A DNA stretch of 64,000 nt from Mesoplasma photuris ATCC 49581. GTDB lineage: Bacteria > Bacillota_I > Bacilli_A > Mycoplasmatales > Mycoplasmataceae. The stretch is taken from NCBI RefSeq assembly GCF_000702725.1, contig NZ_JNJI01000002.1, positions 124,001-188,000 of the forward strand, written 5' to 3'. Of this stretch, positions 42,779-53,818 are shown piece after piece. How positions within the stretch are numbered: the first letter of the stretch is position 1; each line of letters begins with the position of its first letter. The translations under genes were made by a program, and so were the position numbers. The notes under the pieces were generated by a model. The model searched no databases. It was given only the letters and a program-made list of their open reading frames with translations, and was not told the DNA's origin.

Positions 42779-44746
42779 ATGAAAATTTTAGTTTTACTTG
42801 AGTCACCATCAAAAGTTGAAAAAATAAAACATTTTCTAGAAGAAGGATTTCCAGAAAACGAATTTGAAGTAATGGCGAGTGGTGGTCACATTAATAAATT
42901 ACCTGATCGAGGTACATGAGGATTAGGTATCGATATTGAAACAATGACACCAGAATTTGTAATCGAACGTGGTAAATCAAAAAATATCACTGCAATTAAA
43001 GCAGCTGGTAAAAAAGCTGATTTAATTGTTCTTGCTTCTGATCCAGACCGTGAAGGGGAAGCTATTGCATGACATTTATCTAATTTATTTGACGGAATGA
43101 ACAAAGAAATTAAAAGAGCTTCATTCAATGAAATTACAAAAGATGCTGTTATTGAATCTTTTAAAGATTTAAGAGAAATTGATATGCATTTAGTTAAAGC
43201 TCAGTTATCAAGACAAATGTTAGATAAAATTATTGGATATTTAGTTTCAAGCTCACTACAAAAATCTACTGGTTTAATGAGTGCTGGGCGTGTACAAACT
43301 CCAGCTTTACACATTATCACTGAAAGAGATCGATTAATTAAAGCTTTCAAAGAAACAATTTATAGAAAAATATTTGTTGTTGATGAAAACAGAAATATCA
43401 ATTTATCTCTAAATAAAGATTCAAATAAAAAATTAGTTAATACTGAAAAAACTTATTATATATCAACAGAAAAAGCTGAAGAAATTATTAATACACTTTC
43501 TACAGAATATAAATGTAGTGAGTATATTGCTAAAGAATTTGAAACAAGAAGTTTTAAACCATATTCGACAGCGGGATTATTACAAGATGGATTTAGTAAA
43601 TTAAGATTAAGTTCTAGTCAAATTACCATGGCTGCTCAAAAATTATATGAAGCTGGACTTGTTACTTATATTCGTACAGATTCAACTCGTTATTCAAATT
43701 CATTTATAGTTGAAGCAAAAGAATATATTAATACTAACTTTGAAGGTAACTTATACAAAGACCCTTTAGTTGGTAAGAAGGATTCCTCAGCTCAAGAAGC
43801 GCATGAGAGTATTCGCCCAACAGATATCTCTATGACACCAGAAAAAGCTAAGTCAAAAATTAATGATGAATTATTTGAAAAAGTATACAACTTAATATGA
43901 TGAAATACAGTTAAGTCATTAATGCGTGGTCCAAGTGGTTTAAATCACAGATGAACATTCATGAATGAAGGTTATGAATTCAAACAATCATGACAAGAAA
44001 TTACTGATTATGGATATCAAAATATTATTAGATCATCTAGTGATGAAAATATCGAATTAGATGAAGACGAAAATGAAGTATTACAAAAAGCAGTAAATCC
44101 AAAACCAAGTCTTCCAACCGAAGTTGATGCAGTTGTTTCAATTGAAAAAAGTAAAATAAAAAATGATGAAGCAAAAACAATGCCACCAAATATGTTTAAC
44201 CAAGCTAGTCTTATTAAAGAGCTTAAAAACTTAGGTATTGGTAGACCATCAACATATAACCCTATTCTTTCTAAATTGAAGGAACGTGAATATGCAATAT
44301 ATCACAAAGGTAAACCAATTGAAATGACAGATAAAGGTTATACAGCAAATGATTTCTTATACGAAAGTTTTGATGATTTCTTTAACTTAGGCTACACAGC
44401 CAATATGGAAGATACTCTGGATAAAATTGCGGCTGGAGATTTTGACTATCAAACATGATTAAAAGACATTTTCACTAAATTGGATGTTAGGGTTCGTGAA
44501 GAAAAAGAAAAAGCTAAAACAAATGGAGATCCATGTCCAAGATGTGGGGAAGGAACTCTTGTATTTATCAAATCTAAATTCAATCGTGGCCGTGGTTGTT
44601 CGAATTTCACTACAACAAAATGTGGTTATAGAGAATATGAGCAATCAGATGGAACATGATTAGAATATGTTCCACCAACTAAAGAACAAAAGGCTGAATG
44701 AGCAGCTGCTAAAAAAGAAAAAGATAAAGAAAAAACTAAGAAATAA
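42779..44746 (+). CDS. topA: DNA topoisomerase I
   Basis: This 655-residue enzyme relaxes negative supercoils. The TOPRIM domain includes Leu-Glu-Ser-Pro-Ser-Lys near residue 6 and Ala-Ser-Asp-Pro-Asp-Arg-Glu-Gly-Glu-Ala near residue 83. The active-site Tyr is in Val-Thr-Tyr-Ile-Arg-Thr-Asp-Ser near residue 297. One C-terminal Cys4 zinc finger is seen (Cys-Pro-Arg-Cys-Gly, then two later Cys). Many TGA Trp codons occur. The gene is short because only one zinc finger is kept. It is one of four main plus-strand genes in the window. Confidence 0.97.
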
Positions 44747-44762
44747 TTCTTAGTTTTTTTTA
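44728..44762. terminator. bidirectional terminator between topA and the YgjP-type gene
   Basis: AAAACTAAGAA pairs with TTCTTAGTTTT, an 11-base stem with an ATAA loop. Both genes end in or beside it, and the topA stop is in the loop. Confidence 0.92.
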
Positions 44763-45446
44763 TAGTCCGGCCGAATTTAATTCCTTTTGTAGTTCTCTAT
44801 AATTTGGTAAATATTTTTCTACAGTTCATCAAAAATCTTTTGAGTGGTTTGCAAATTTTAAATGTGCAAGTTCATGAACTATTACATAATCTATAATTTC
44901 AATTCTAAAGTGCAATAGTTTTGTGTTAAATATGATTTTTTCTTGACTTGGATAACATACACCTCATTTTAAATTCATCTCCTTAACTGTAAGATTTTTA
45001 AAATTAACACCCATTATTGATGCTCATTGATTTGATCTATAAATGAATCAATTCTTATATTCTTTTGCTAAAAAGTTATACATTTTATCCAATTGTATAT
45101 TTAGATCTTTATAGTTTTTCATGTGAATACCATCTATATCTTTTTTAGAATGAATATTTTCATCGTGAATAAAAATATTGACATCGTTGTCAAAAATTTT
45201 AACTCATGGGTTCATACCGAATAAATCATATTTTTGTCTTACTTCATAATTATTTTGAACAGAGGTAATTTTAGAGATGTTTTTATAAATTAATTGTTCA
45301 ATTTCTCAATCATTTACATTGATTGGTGCAGAAACTAATATTTTTCCTTCTCTAACTCTTAATATGATATTTTTTTGATTACCATATTTAACATAGTAAT
45401 TTATCATTTCGCCTTTTAGACTCAATTGTTTTTTAATATCCGCCAT
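44760..45446 (-). CDS. YgjP/DUF45-type metal-dependent hydrolase
   Basis: This 228-residue protein has the zincin motif His-Glu-Leu-Ala-His-Leu-Lys-Phe-Ala-Asn-His near residue 190, followed by Ser-Lys-Asp-Phe-Trp, as in the YgjP (DUF45) family. Asn-Leu-Lys-Trp-Gly-Val-Cys shortly before it is also conserved there. TGA codes for several Trp, including two in a row after Asp-Phe. The family is widely distributed but its substrate is not known. It follows the ychF terminator. Confidence 0.88.
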
Positions 45447-45460
45447 AAATACCTCCTTCC

Positions 45461-45486
45461 AAAAAAATAAACCTTAGGTTTATTTT
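45461..45486 (-). terminator. terminator of ychF
   Basis: On the minus strand AAATAAACC pairs with GGTTTATTT around a TAAG-type loop, with T after. Confidence 0.87.
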
Positions 45487-46579
45487 AATTATTAAATTTA
45501 AAGAAGCAAACGTCCCCATCTTGCATAATGTATCCTTTTCCTTCAAGTCTCATTCTACCGTTTTCTTTAACAGCTTTTTCTGATTTAAATTCTTCTAAAT
45601 CGCTAATGTGATATATATCAGCTTTGATAAATCCTTTTTCAAAATCTGTATGAATAATACCAGCACATTGTGGTGCTGTTGCTCCTTTAGGGAATTGTCA
45701 AGATCTAGCCTCTTGTGGTCCAGCTGTGAAGTAAGTTTGTAAACCAAGTGTTTGGTATGCTGCTTGAATTAAAGAATCTAGCCCTGATTGTTCGGCACCT
45801 AAATCACTTAAAAATTCATTTCTTTCTTCTTCAGAAGCTTCGGATAAGTCCTCTTCAATTTTTGCACAAATCTTAACAACAAGTGAATTGGAATTTTTAG
45901 CAAATTCTTTAACTAATTTTACATATTCATTGTCTTCTATTAACTCATCATCATTAACATTACATACATAAATGAATGGTTTAGCAGTTAATAATTGAAA
46001 GCCGCTTAAAATTTTAGTTTCATCATCGCTTAAATCAAGAGTGTTTAATAAATTTCCATCATACAAACATTTTTCCAATTTAACTAAAACATCATGTTCT
46101 GCTTTAAAGTTTTTGTCTCCACCCCTAACTTTTGGTAGAATTCTTTCAATTCTTTTTTTAATTGTAGCTTCATCAGATAACATTAATTCTAAGTTAATTA
46201 TTTCAATATCTCTAATAGGATCAACAGAACCCTCAACGTGAGTGATATCTTTATTTTCAAAACATCTTACAACTTCACAAATTGCATCAGTTTCTCTAAT
46301 GTTTGCTAAAAAAGCATTCCCCAATCCTTCACCTTTACTTGCACCTGCAATTAGACCTGCAATATCAACAAATTCTATTGTTGTCGCTATTTTTTTCTTT
46401 GATTGAAAAACTTCTGCTAATAGATCAATTCTAGAGTCTGGAACTTCAACCACACCAACATTTGGTTCGATTGTTGCAAATGGATAATTTGCTGCTTCTA
46501 CTTTAGAATTTGTTATCGCGTTAAATAATGTCGACTTACCAACGTTTGGTAAACCAACTATTCCTACTTTTAATGCCAT
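45485..46579 (-). CDS. ychF: redox-regulated ATPase YchF (Obg family)
   Basis: This 364-residue ribosome-associated ATPase has the P loop Gly-Leu-Pro-Asn-Val-Gly-Lys-Ser-Thr at residues 9-17, the G3 region Asp-Ile-Ala-Gly-Leu-Ile, the G4-like Asn-Val-Asn-Asp (the altered form typical of YchF, which prefers ATP), and a C-terminal TGS domain. Two TGA or one Trp codons are in the last third. It starts one base after the DUF951 gene, so the two are tightly coupled. Confidence 0.96.
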
Positions 46580-46580
46580 A

Positions 46581-46772
46581 TTATATCTCCTTAATTTCTT
46601 TTATTTGTTTATTCATCACTTCTCTTGATAACTCTATAAATAGATCGTTTTTGATAGAAGATTGAAACTTAAATTTTGCACCTTTTCTAATTAATGTTCA
46701 TCAAATAGTTTTGCTTGGGTGACTTTTTTTAAGTGATATTTGATCACCTATTTTTAAATTTTCATATTTCAT
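46581..46772 (-). CDS. DUF951 family protein without the usual cysteines
   Basis: This 63-residue protein matches the DUF951 family: Gly-Asp-Gln-Ile-Ser-Leu-Lys-Lys-Ser-His-Pro-Ser near the start, then two Trp (both TGA, Ile-Trp-Trp-Thr) and Arg-Lys-Gly-Ala-Lys-Phe-Lys. Most members have a Cys-x-x-Cys and a Pro-Cys-Gly; none of these Cys is present here. It lies one base after rsmG and one base before ychF, the same company DUF951 keeps in other Firmicutes. The function is unknown. The two TGA codons and short length make it easy to miss. Confidence 0.8.
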
Positions 46773-46773
46773 A

Positions 46774-47472
46774 CTATTTACTTTCTTTTTTTATTTGAGA
46801 GTATTTTCTTGGATACATATCACTTGTAGATTTCGTTTTAAGATAGAACAAATTAACTCTAACTCCAAAACCAGTATCTGCTAAAACTTGCTTGTTTTCT
46901 AAACTTAATGCTAGTCTTTTGTCTTTACCTTTTAAATCAAGAATTTCTTCCTCAGCTCTTGGCCCTTTTAATGCAATGAAATGTCCACCAACTTTAATTA
47001 GTTGAACTCCAATTTCTAATAAAATATCTAAGTAAGCAACAGCTCTTGATATTACAATATCAAATTTTTCTTTTTGAATTACTGATATTTCTTCAGCTCT
47101 TTGATTAGAAACTTCAATATCTTTTAAATTTAATTTTTGAATTAACAAATTTAAAAAATTAACTTTTTTACCATTAGATTCAATCAGGGTTATTTTTGTA
47201 TTTGGAAAAAATATTTTCAAAACAACACCAGGAAAACCGGGACCAGTTCCGATGTCTGCAATTTTTTGATCTTTAATTTTAAAATTATTTGTAAAAAGTA
47301 AAGAATCTAAAAAATGTTTTTCGAATACTTCATCCATTTCTGATATTCTTGTTAGATTATATTTACTGTTTTCTTCAATTAAAATTTCATAATATCTATT
47401 TAGTTTACTTTTAATATCGTCTGTTAGTTCGATGTTTTCTAATTCATCAAAAATTGTTCAATTTGTAAACAT
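46774..47472 (-). CDS. rsmG: 16S rRNA (guanine-N7)-methyltransferase RsmG
   Basis: This 232-residue SAM-dependent enzyme methylates G527 of 16S rRNA. Phe-Leu-Asp-Ser-Leu near residue 58, Ile-Ala-Asp-Ile-Gly-Thr-Gly-Pro-Gly-Phe-Pro-Gly near residue 70, and Ile-Ser-Arg-Ala-Val near residue 140 are family motifs. One TGA Trp is at residue 5. It starts 8 bases after pgsA and is followed by the DUF951 gene and ychF, giving a four-gene operon. Confidence 0.94.
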
Positions 47473-47480
47473 CTTTCCCC

Positions 47481-48104
47481 CTAAAATAAACTTGGTCTTG
47501 CTTTGATAAAGTAAACTGCACCACTATAAATACTAAAGAAAGTTGCAATATACATTGGAATCATTAATAATTGATTTTCTCAACCATATTCTTTTCAACC
47601 ATCAACGAATTTGAAATTTACAAAGAATAAAATTGATAAACCAATCATTTGGAATGTCGTTTTTAATTTACCACCCATTCCAGCAGCAAGGGTAACACCT
47701 TTTTTTGAAAGAATCATTCTGATGAAATCTACCAAAATATCTCTTAAAATTAAAACTAAAGTCATTCACACCGGCAACATTCCAGTAGTTGCAAATAAAA
47801 TTAATACAGAATTAACTAAAAGCTTATCTGCAATTGGATCAAAGAATTTTCCAAAGTCAGTTACTTGATTATTTTTTCTTGCTAAATAACCATCAAGAAA
47901 GTCTGTAAATGATGCTAAAACAAATACCAAACCAGCTACTAGTCATAATATTGGTAATTTGAATTGTCCTTCTCCTAAAACTCATTTAAAAGTAGGCATT
48001 TCTGCATAATGACTAACCAATATCAGTACTATTACAACAGGAACTAATGCAAGTCTAACAAGAGTTAAAATATTCGGTAAATTCATTTTTTGTTTTTGTT
48101 TCAT
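47481..48104 (-). CDS. pgsA: CDP-diacylglycerol-glycerol-3-phosphate phosphatidyltransferase
   Basis: This 207-residue membrane enzyme makes phosphatidylglycerol phosphate, the precursor of phosphatidylglycerol and cardiolipin. The CDP-alcohol phosphotransferase motif Asp-Gly-x2-Ala-Arg-x8-Gly-x3-Asp-x3-Asp is complete from residue 70 onward. About five hydrophobic segments are seen. It starts [12 protein letters not shown]; the second Met at residue 7 would give the common family start. Trp codons are TGA. Confidence 0.94.
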
Positions 48105-48133
48105 AGCAACCTCATTCTGTATTAATTTTATCA

Positions 48134-48163
48134 CAAAATAAAAAAGCCTACTAATGTAGACTT
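48134..48163 (-). terminator. terminator of the amino-acid permease gene
   Basis: On the minus strand AGTCTAC and GTAGGCT pair (one G-T) around ATTA and lead into six T. Confidence 0.85.
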
Positions 48164-49754
48164 AATCTATTTGCCCTTCAAATCCATCGGTAAATGGATC
48201 CTTTTTAAATTTATATTCTTGAATGAAGTGAGCAATTGTTGTTGCTGCAATTCCTAACACAAATAACAATAAGAATATTGGTCCATCTGATTTAATTCAA
48301 GATACCGTAGGGTCTCCACCCATTTCATACATCACGTTCATTGGAACTAAAAATCCGAAGATACCTAATCCAACAAATGCAGCGATGAATATTGAACAAA
48401 TAATTGCAATCGGTACGAAACCTTTGATTTTATCAACTTTAACTTTACCAGTTTTTCTGTTTCTTAATCCAGCAATCATTAATAATGTGAACATCATGAA
48501 TGATAAACATGGGGCTGTTGAAGACATTATTCCAATAAACTTAGTCATGTTTCCTGCAACAGAGCCTATGTAACCTGAAAGATCTTCTGAACTTGCAGGA
48601 ATTTCTGTTGCAACCCCTTTTCAACTATCATTAGTTGCTAATAATCCAACCGTTAAGAATAGAACAAATACAACAACTGAAAATATCATTTGAGTGTATC
48701 CCGCTCTTGCATAATTCATATTACGGTTTTTTGAGTAAATTAATTTTGCTTTAGCATCTGAATCATAACCCACAACACCAATTCTTGAGAAAATATTAAT
48801 TCCTAGAACACAGATAATCATTAAAATGATGTTTGATAATATCGTTGCAACTTTTGCTGCTGTTGAAGATGCATCTTCTGGCATTACACCACCATTAAAT
48901 AATTTAGCTAACATATTTTGGATTGATCCATCTTCTGAACCCATGAATAATGAAATAGCCATTAATATATATAGAACTGCTACGAAAATCATACCAATCA
49001 ATAGCGCTTTAGGAACTACTTCTTTATGTTTGGCTGTTTTTTGGTAGTTTGCTATATAAATAAATCCATCAAATGAGAAAAGTATTCCACCAAATCCTCT
49101 TAAGAACAATCCTCCATCAAAGTCTGAAGTTGATCATGGGTGATCACCTTCTCCAGTAGCGCCGCCTACATTACCATTACCGAAAACTCCATCTTCAATA
49201 TTCATTGCACCAATTACAAATCCTGCAACAAGTGCTATTAATAAAGGTATGAATTTAAATACAGTACCGAAAACTTGGATTCTGTTTGATCAATTCATCG
49301 CATACATGTTAACGAATAAACCAATAACTATAATTGATATACCAACACATGTATAAATAATAAACATTTCAGTAACTGACAACGGAACGTTCATAGCTTG
49401 AAATAAATAAGTTATAAATCCTGCTGTAAAAACCGCTTGACATGATGGTATATAAACAATTAGGTAAATTAATGAGAAAAACGATGCTGTTTTCCTACCA
49501 ATAAACAACTTAGTTCAATTGGCAACGGTTCCGTTCCCAAAATGTTTAGTTGCTGATGAAATCTCCATAAACACATACACCATCGCTACAGCTACCATAC
49601 CAACAATTGCTCATAATATAATAGCAATAATAGGGTTAGCTGTCGATGTTAATAATTCGTTGTTTTTCATGTATATACCTGAACCAACAACTGTTCCAAC
49701 AACCATTACAAATAGCGTTAGAAATTCAAAGAACTTTGCTTTGCTTTTTATCAT
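48162..49754 (-). CDS. APC family amino acid permease
   Basis: This 530-residue inner-membrane protein has the N-terminal Gly-Thr-Val-Val-Gly-Ser-Gly-Ile-Tyr motif at residues 20-28 that marks amino acid/polyamine/organocation permeases. At least 12 hydrophobic segments follow. Conserved stretches such as Gly-Gly-Ile-Leu-Phe-Ser-Phe-Asp-Gly-Phe fit this family. A large outside loop with Gly-Gly-Ala-Thr-Gly-Glu-Gly lies near residue 185. Substrate is not known. Trp codons are TGA in several loops. It begins 76 bases after mgtA. Confidence 0.88.
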
Positions 49755-49830
49755 AAATACTCCTTCTCAAATTGATAACTTAAATAAATGATACTATAAA
49801 AAGCAAATACAATACAATTTATTTTTTTTA

Positions 49831-52512
49831 TTACAATCAGGAATGAAATAGTTTTTGATAAGAGGTTTTAAATATTTCTGAAACAACTCACGAAATTGGT
49901 ATTAAAAACAATAATCACAACCATCAAAATGCATATTTTTGATTGATCATTGCATTAAATCCTAAATTATTTTGTGGCATTACAAGACCATCAATAAAAA
50001 CAAATAATAATGCTATTGAAATAAATCCCAACATACTTAAAAATAGCATTTTTGAGGGTCTTGATTCAATAAACGATAACTTGTGTGTTCTATAAACAAA
50101 AATTATCATTACGTGTGTTATCAATGATTCAACAAAAAATCCAGTTTGAAACATTTGTAAATTTTGATTATATTCTTGTGATCCAATAATTCCTGTGATT
50201 TGTGATCCATTACTTAATAGACCAAAGACAAAACCCATAACAACGAAGTTTAAAATTGTAATAATAGTTTCTGCTAAACCTGTAAACAAACCAAAGGGAA
50301 TGATTGACTTAGCATTTCAAGTTTTAGGTTTTAAAATGGTATCTTCATCAACTGTGTCAAATACAAAGATTAAATTAGCAAAATCAAAAATTAAATTTTG
50401 TATTAAAAGTTGAATTGGAGACATCGCAGAAAATTCAAATCACAAAGCACTTATGAATAATGAAAGCATCAAACCAAAGTTTGCTGCAACAGTAATCTTG
50501 ATGTATTTGATTGCATTTGAAAATATTTTTCTACCTTTAACAAAAGAGTTTTCTAAAACTCTTAAGTCTTTTTCCAAAAGAATAACATCTGCAGCCGACT
50601 TAGCTAATGGTGTTGCATTATTAACTGATATTCCTACATCAGCTTTTTTAAGTGCTGCTGCATCATTAACTCCATCACCCAAATAAGCAACCACATGATT
50701 TTCTTTAAAAGAGTTAATTAGTCTGGCTTTGTCTATTGGTGATAGTCTTGTGAATAATTTAGAAAATTCGATTACTTCTTCTAATTTTTGGTCATTTAGT
50801 TTTTCAATTTTTGAACCTTCTAAAACTTCTGAAGCAGAAATATTTAAATCTCGGGCAACTTTTTTAGATACTTGAGTGGCATCACCTGTTAGTATCTTTA
50901 AATCGATATTATATTTTTTGATAAATTCAACAGCTTCAATAACACCTGGTTTTAATACTTCAGCAAATGCTGCCATTCCTTCATATATCATTTCTGATTG
51001 AGTAATTTCATTAGTAGTTTTAGACGCAATTAAAATTGTTCTAAAACCATTATTCATCATTTCATTGTTTTGCTTGTTTATTTCCTTGATATGAACTGGT
51101 GTTATATCAACAATTTTGTTGTTGATTCTGACTTTAGATATCATGGTCATCATTTCAGAAATGGAACCTTTTGTTATTTGTAGTGTTTCTTGGTTATCTC
51201 TTACTAAAACTGTTGTGATTCTTGTAAGATGATCAAATGGTACTGATTCTATAAGTTCTAAATTATCAAAAGATATATTAATATTTTTCAAAATTGCTTG
51301 ATCCATTTTGTTTATTAAGTTTTCTTGATAGAAAGAATTGATTTGAATTAATTTTTTAAGCAATTTCGATTCCACACCATCAAAATTTTGCAAATAGTCT
51401 AAAGATATATCATCTAATGTTAAAGTTCCTGTTTTATCAGTTGCTAGAATGTTTACACTTCCCATATTTTGGACCACAGACAAGTTTTTAATAACAACTT
51501 TCTCTTTTGCTAATTGCTTGCTTCCTAATTTTAAATTTGAAGAAATAATTGCCGGAAGTGCTTCGGGTGTTAAAGCAACAGCAATTGATAGAGCAAAAAC
51601 AAGTGGTTGAATTCAATCTGATCAACCATTTTTTCCAAAAGCAGCAATAAATATTACCGGTACCATTACTAAAATTGAAAAAACTAATATTTTTGTAATT
51701 TTAGCAAGACCTACCTCGTAATCAGATTCAGTTTCTTGATCAGACATTTCTATTATTGAATTTGCATAATTATCTGAACCTAAGTTAATAATAATTGCCA
51801 GACACGTCCCTGTCAAAATAGTTGTTTGAGAAAAAATTATATTTTCTAATTCAATTAATCTTTCTTTAGTATTATTAATTTTTTTAAAAATTTCGTTGCT
51901 TTCTCCCGTGAGAGAAGATTCATCTACAGAAAAATCCTTCGTTCAAATCACTCTCGCATCTGCAGGAACTATATCCCCTTGGTGTAGAACAATGATATCT
52001 CCATAAGTTAAACTTGATTGCTCAATTTGAATTAAATCATCTTTAATTGTTAAGAAATTTAATTTATCAATGTTAGTAACTTTTTTGTTCAAAACAAAAA
52101 AGTTATTTTCTATCATTTTATTTAATTCAATATTCATTTTATGAGCTTTAACCTCTTGTAAAAAATCCACAGTACCAGCTATAAAAATCATGAAGATAAC
52201 AATCAGGGCAGAAATTAAATTTATAATATCTAAATCGATAAAGAAGTAAATTAGCATTTCTGATAATCCTATAGCTAAAAGTAACAAGTTAAATGGTTCA
52301 GTGATTACTCCAAAAAGTTTTTTGAAATATGGAAACTTTTTAACTTGAACTTCATTTTTGCCAAATTTTTCTTGAATTTTCTTTCTACTATCATAATCAA
52401 TTCCAATTTGAGAATCAAAACTCTCTAGTAAATCATCTTTATTCATATTCGAAATTTTAATAACTTTAGACTCATTAGAATATTTCATTTCAGTGTTTTT
52501 TTTATTCTTCAT
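49831..52512 (-). CDS. mgtA: magnesium-transporting P-type ATPase
   Basis: This 893-residue membrane pump belongs to P-type group IIIB (MgtA/MgtB). The phosphorylation motif Asp-Lys-Thr-Gly-Thr-Leu-Thr is near residue 360, the actuator loop is Leu-Thr-Gly-Glu-Ser near residue 200, and the hinge is Gly-Asp-Gly-Val-Asn-Asp-Ala-Ala-Ala-Leu. The latter is followed by membrane segments with Leu-Leu-Ile-Gln-Asn-Leu-Ile-Phe-Asp, as in MgtA. I extended the end through a TGA to TAA at 49831. The start follows AGGAG. It probably imports Mg2+. No clear magnesium riboswitch was seen upstream. Confidence 0.93.
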
Positions 52513-52559
52513 GTGGTCTCCTATAAAATAATTTTAGCACTTGGTTTGTTTGGTTTTAA

Positions 52560-52588
52560 AATAAAAAAAGAACTTGCGTTCTTTTAAA
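52560..52588 (-). terminator. terminator of the membrane-anchored HU gene
   Basis: On the minus strand AAAGAAC and GTTCTTT pair around a GCAA tetraloop, then seven T. Confidence 0.9.
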
Positions 52589-53632
52589 TTAATTCATTGC
52601 TTCTTTTAAAGCTTTTGCTGGTTTGAATTTGGCTGTTGTGTGTTCAGGAACTTCAAGTACTTCACCAGTTAATGGATTTAAACCTGTTCTTGCTTCTTTA
52701 ATTTTTGGTGCAAGTTTACCAAAACCTGGAATAACTACTTCATTGCCTTGCACTAATTCTTTTTCAATAATTTCAAATGTTTTATTTACTAAATTATGTA
52801 AAGCTTTTTTAGTCATTTCTGGATTTTCATCATACATCATAGCTAAAATTTCAGATTTTGAAGTTTGAGGATATTTCTTTTTAGCTTTTTTAATAGAATT
52901 TACAGAATCATTATTTTCAGTAGTTGGAATAATGATTGGTTTGATTGTTTCTGATTTAACAACCGGTTTTGAAACTTCCTTTTCAACCTCTGGAGAAGTT
53001 GTTGTTGTTTTTGTCGATTGTTTAGCAACCGGTGTTTCTTCTTCATCGATCAAAGTAATTTCTTCTGTAATTTCTTCAATGATCACTGGTTGACCACTTT
53101 GCAATCTTGCAATAATTTCATCTAAAGTTGGGTTTTTAACATCTTTATGTTCAACTGGTTGTTCAACATTTTCGATAACTGGTGTTTCTTCATTTTCACA
53201 TTCACAAGCACCATGACAACCACAACCACAATCGTAGTTGATGTAAGCGTCTTCTTCATTTTCTTCAGAAATAACAATTTTTTCACCTCTTGAGTAAACT
53301 GAAATAATTGATAATACTGCTCAAATAAAGAATGAAGCAGGAACAACAGCCAATAAGTAGATATTTGCTGCGTAGTCTAATTTAAATGCTATTTCTGGAA
53401 TAGTGGTTGAGGCTGAAATTGCTTCATTCACTTTATCAATTGATAAAGTAATAATACCCATTGGTCCCATCATAAAATCTGATGTTAAACCACCTTCGTT
53501 GTAAACAGCTTGATTGATCACTTTTAATAATAGTGTAATAACAACCGATGTTAAAAACACTGTTAAGAAAAATATTAAAGCATATTTTAATACTTTTTTA
53601 CTATTTGAATTTTCTAATACTTTGATTTCCAT
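52589..53632 (-). CDS. membrane protein with C-terminal HU/IHF DNA-binding domain
   Basis: This 347-residue protein combines parts rarely seen together. Two hydrophobic segments lie at about residues 15-37 and 88-112. A Cys-rich cluster (Cys 135, 137, 139, His 140, Cys 143, 145) follows, then an acidic, Pro/Thr/Val/Lys-rich linker. Residues 257-347 form a complete HU domain: Thr-Ser-Lys-Ser-Glu-Ile-Leu, Ile-Pro-Gly-Phe-Gly-Lys-Leu, and the DNA-binding arm Ala-Arg-Thr-Gly-Leu-Asn-Pro-Leu-Thr-Gly-Glu. I checked that the two halves share one frame: TGA at codon 104 encodes Trp in Phe-Ile-Trp-Ala. With this topology the HU domain would face the cytoplasm. GGAGG precedes the ATG at 53632. Tethering DNA to the membrane is inferred. 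Confidence 0.85.
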
Positions 53633-53670
53633 AAAATCCTCCACATATTCAATATATTTAAATGATAGCA

Positions 53671-53692
53671 TTTACAATAAATCATTTGTAAA
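53671..53692 (-). promoter_or_regulatory. inverted repeat upstream of the HU-domain gene
   Basis: TTTACAA and TTGTAAA, seven bases each, form a perfect inverted repeat with an eight-base spacer, 39 bases or more before the ATG. Downstream on the minus strand TATCAT could be a -10 box, so the repeat overlaps the promoter zone. It could be an operator or part of a promoter; no factor is known. Confidence 0.4.
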
Positions 53693-53784
53693 TAAAAATC
53701 TATAAAAAAGTAAAAGAATCATTAAAAATTGCATTTTGAGGTATTTTTGATATGAAAAAGTAGTCAAAAGTAAATTTGTTACAT

Positions 53785-53816
53785 TTAAAAAAGAAAATCT
53801 GCATATGCAGATTTAA
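53785..53816 (-). terminator. terminator of mnmG
   Basis: On the minus strand AAATCTGCA pairs with TGCAGATTT in a near-perfect palindrome followed by T-rich sequence. Confidence 0.87.
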
Positions 53817-53818
53817 TT

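Noticed and set aside
52513-52560. Magnesium riboswitch upstream of mgtA
   Set aside because: The space between the HU terminator and the mgtA start is under 50 bases, too short for an M-box.
53122-53346. A 74-codon minus-strand frame inside the HU-domain gene
   Set aside because: It lies in another frame within the linker and Cys-rich part. The continuous HU-domain frame explains this DNA better.
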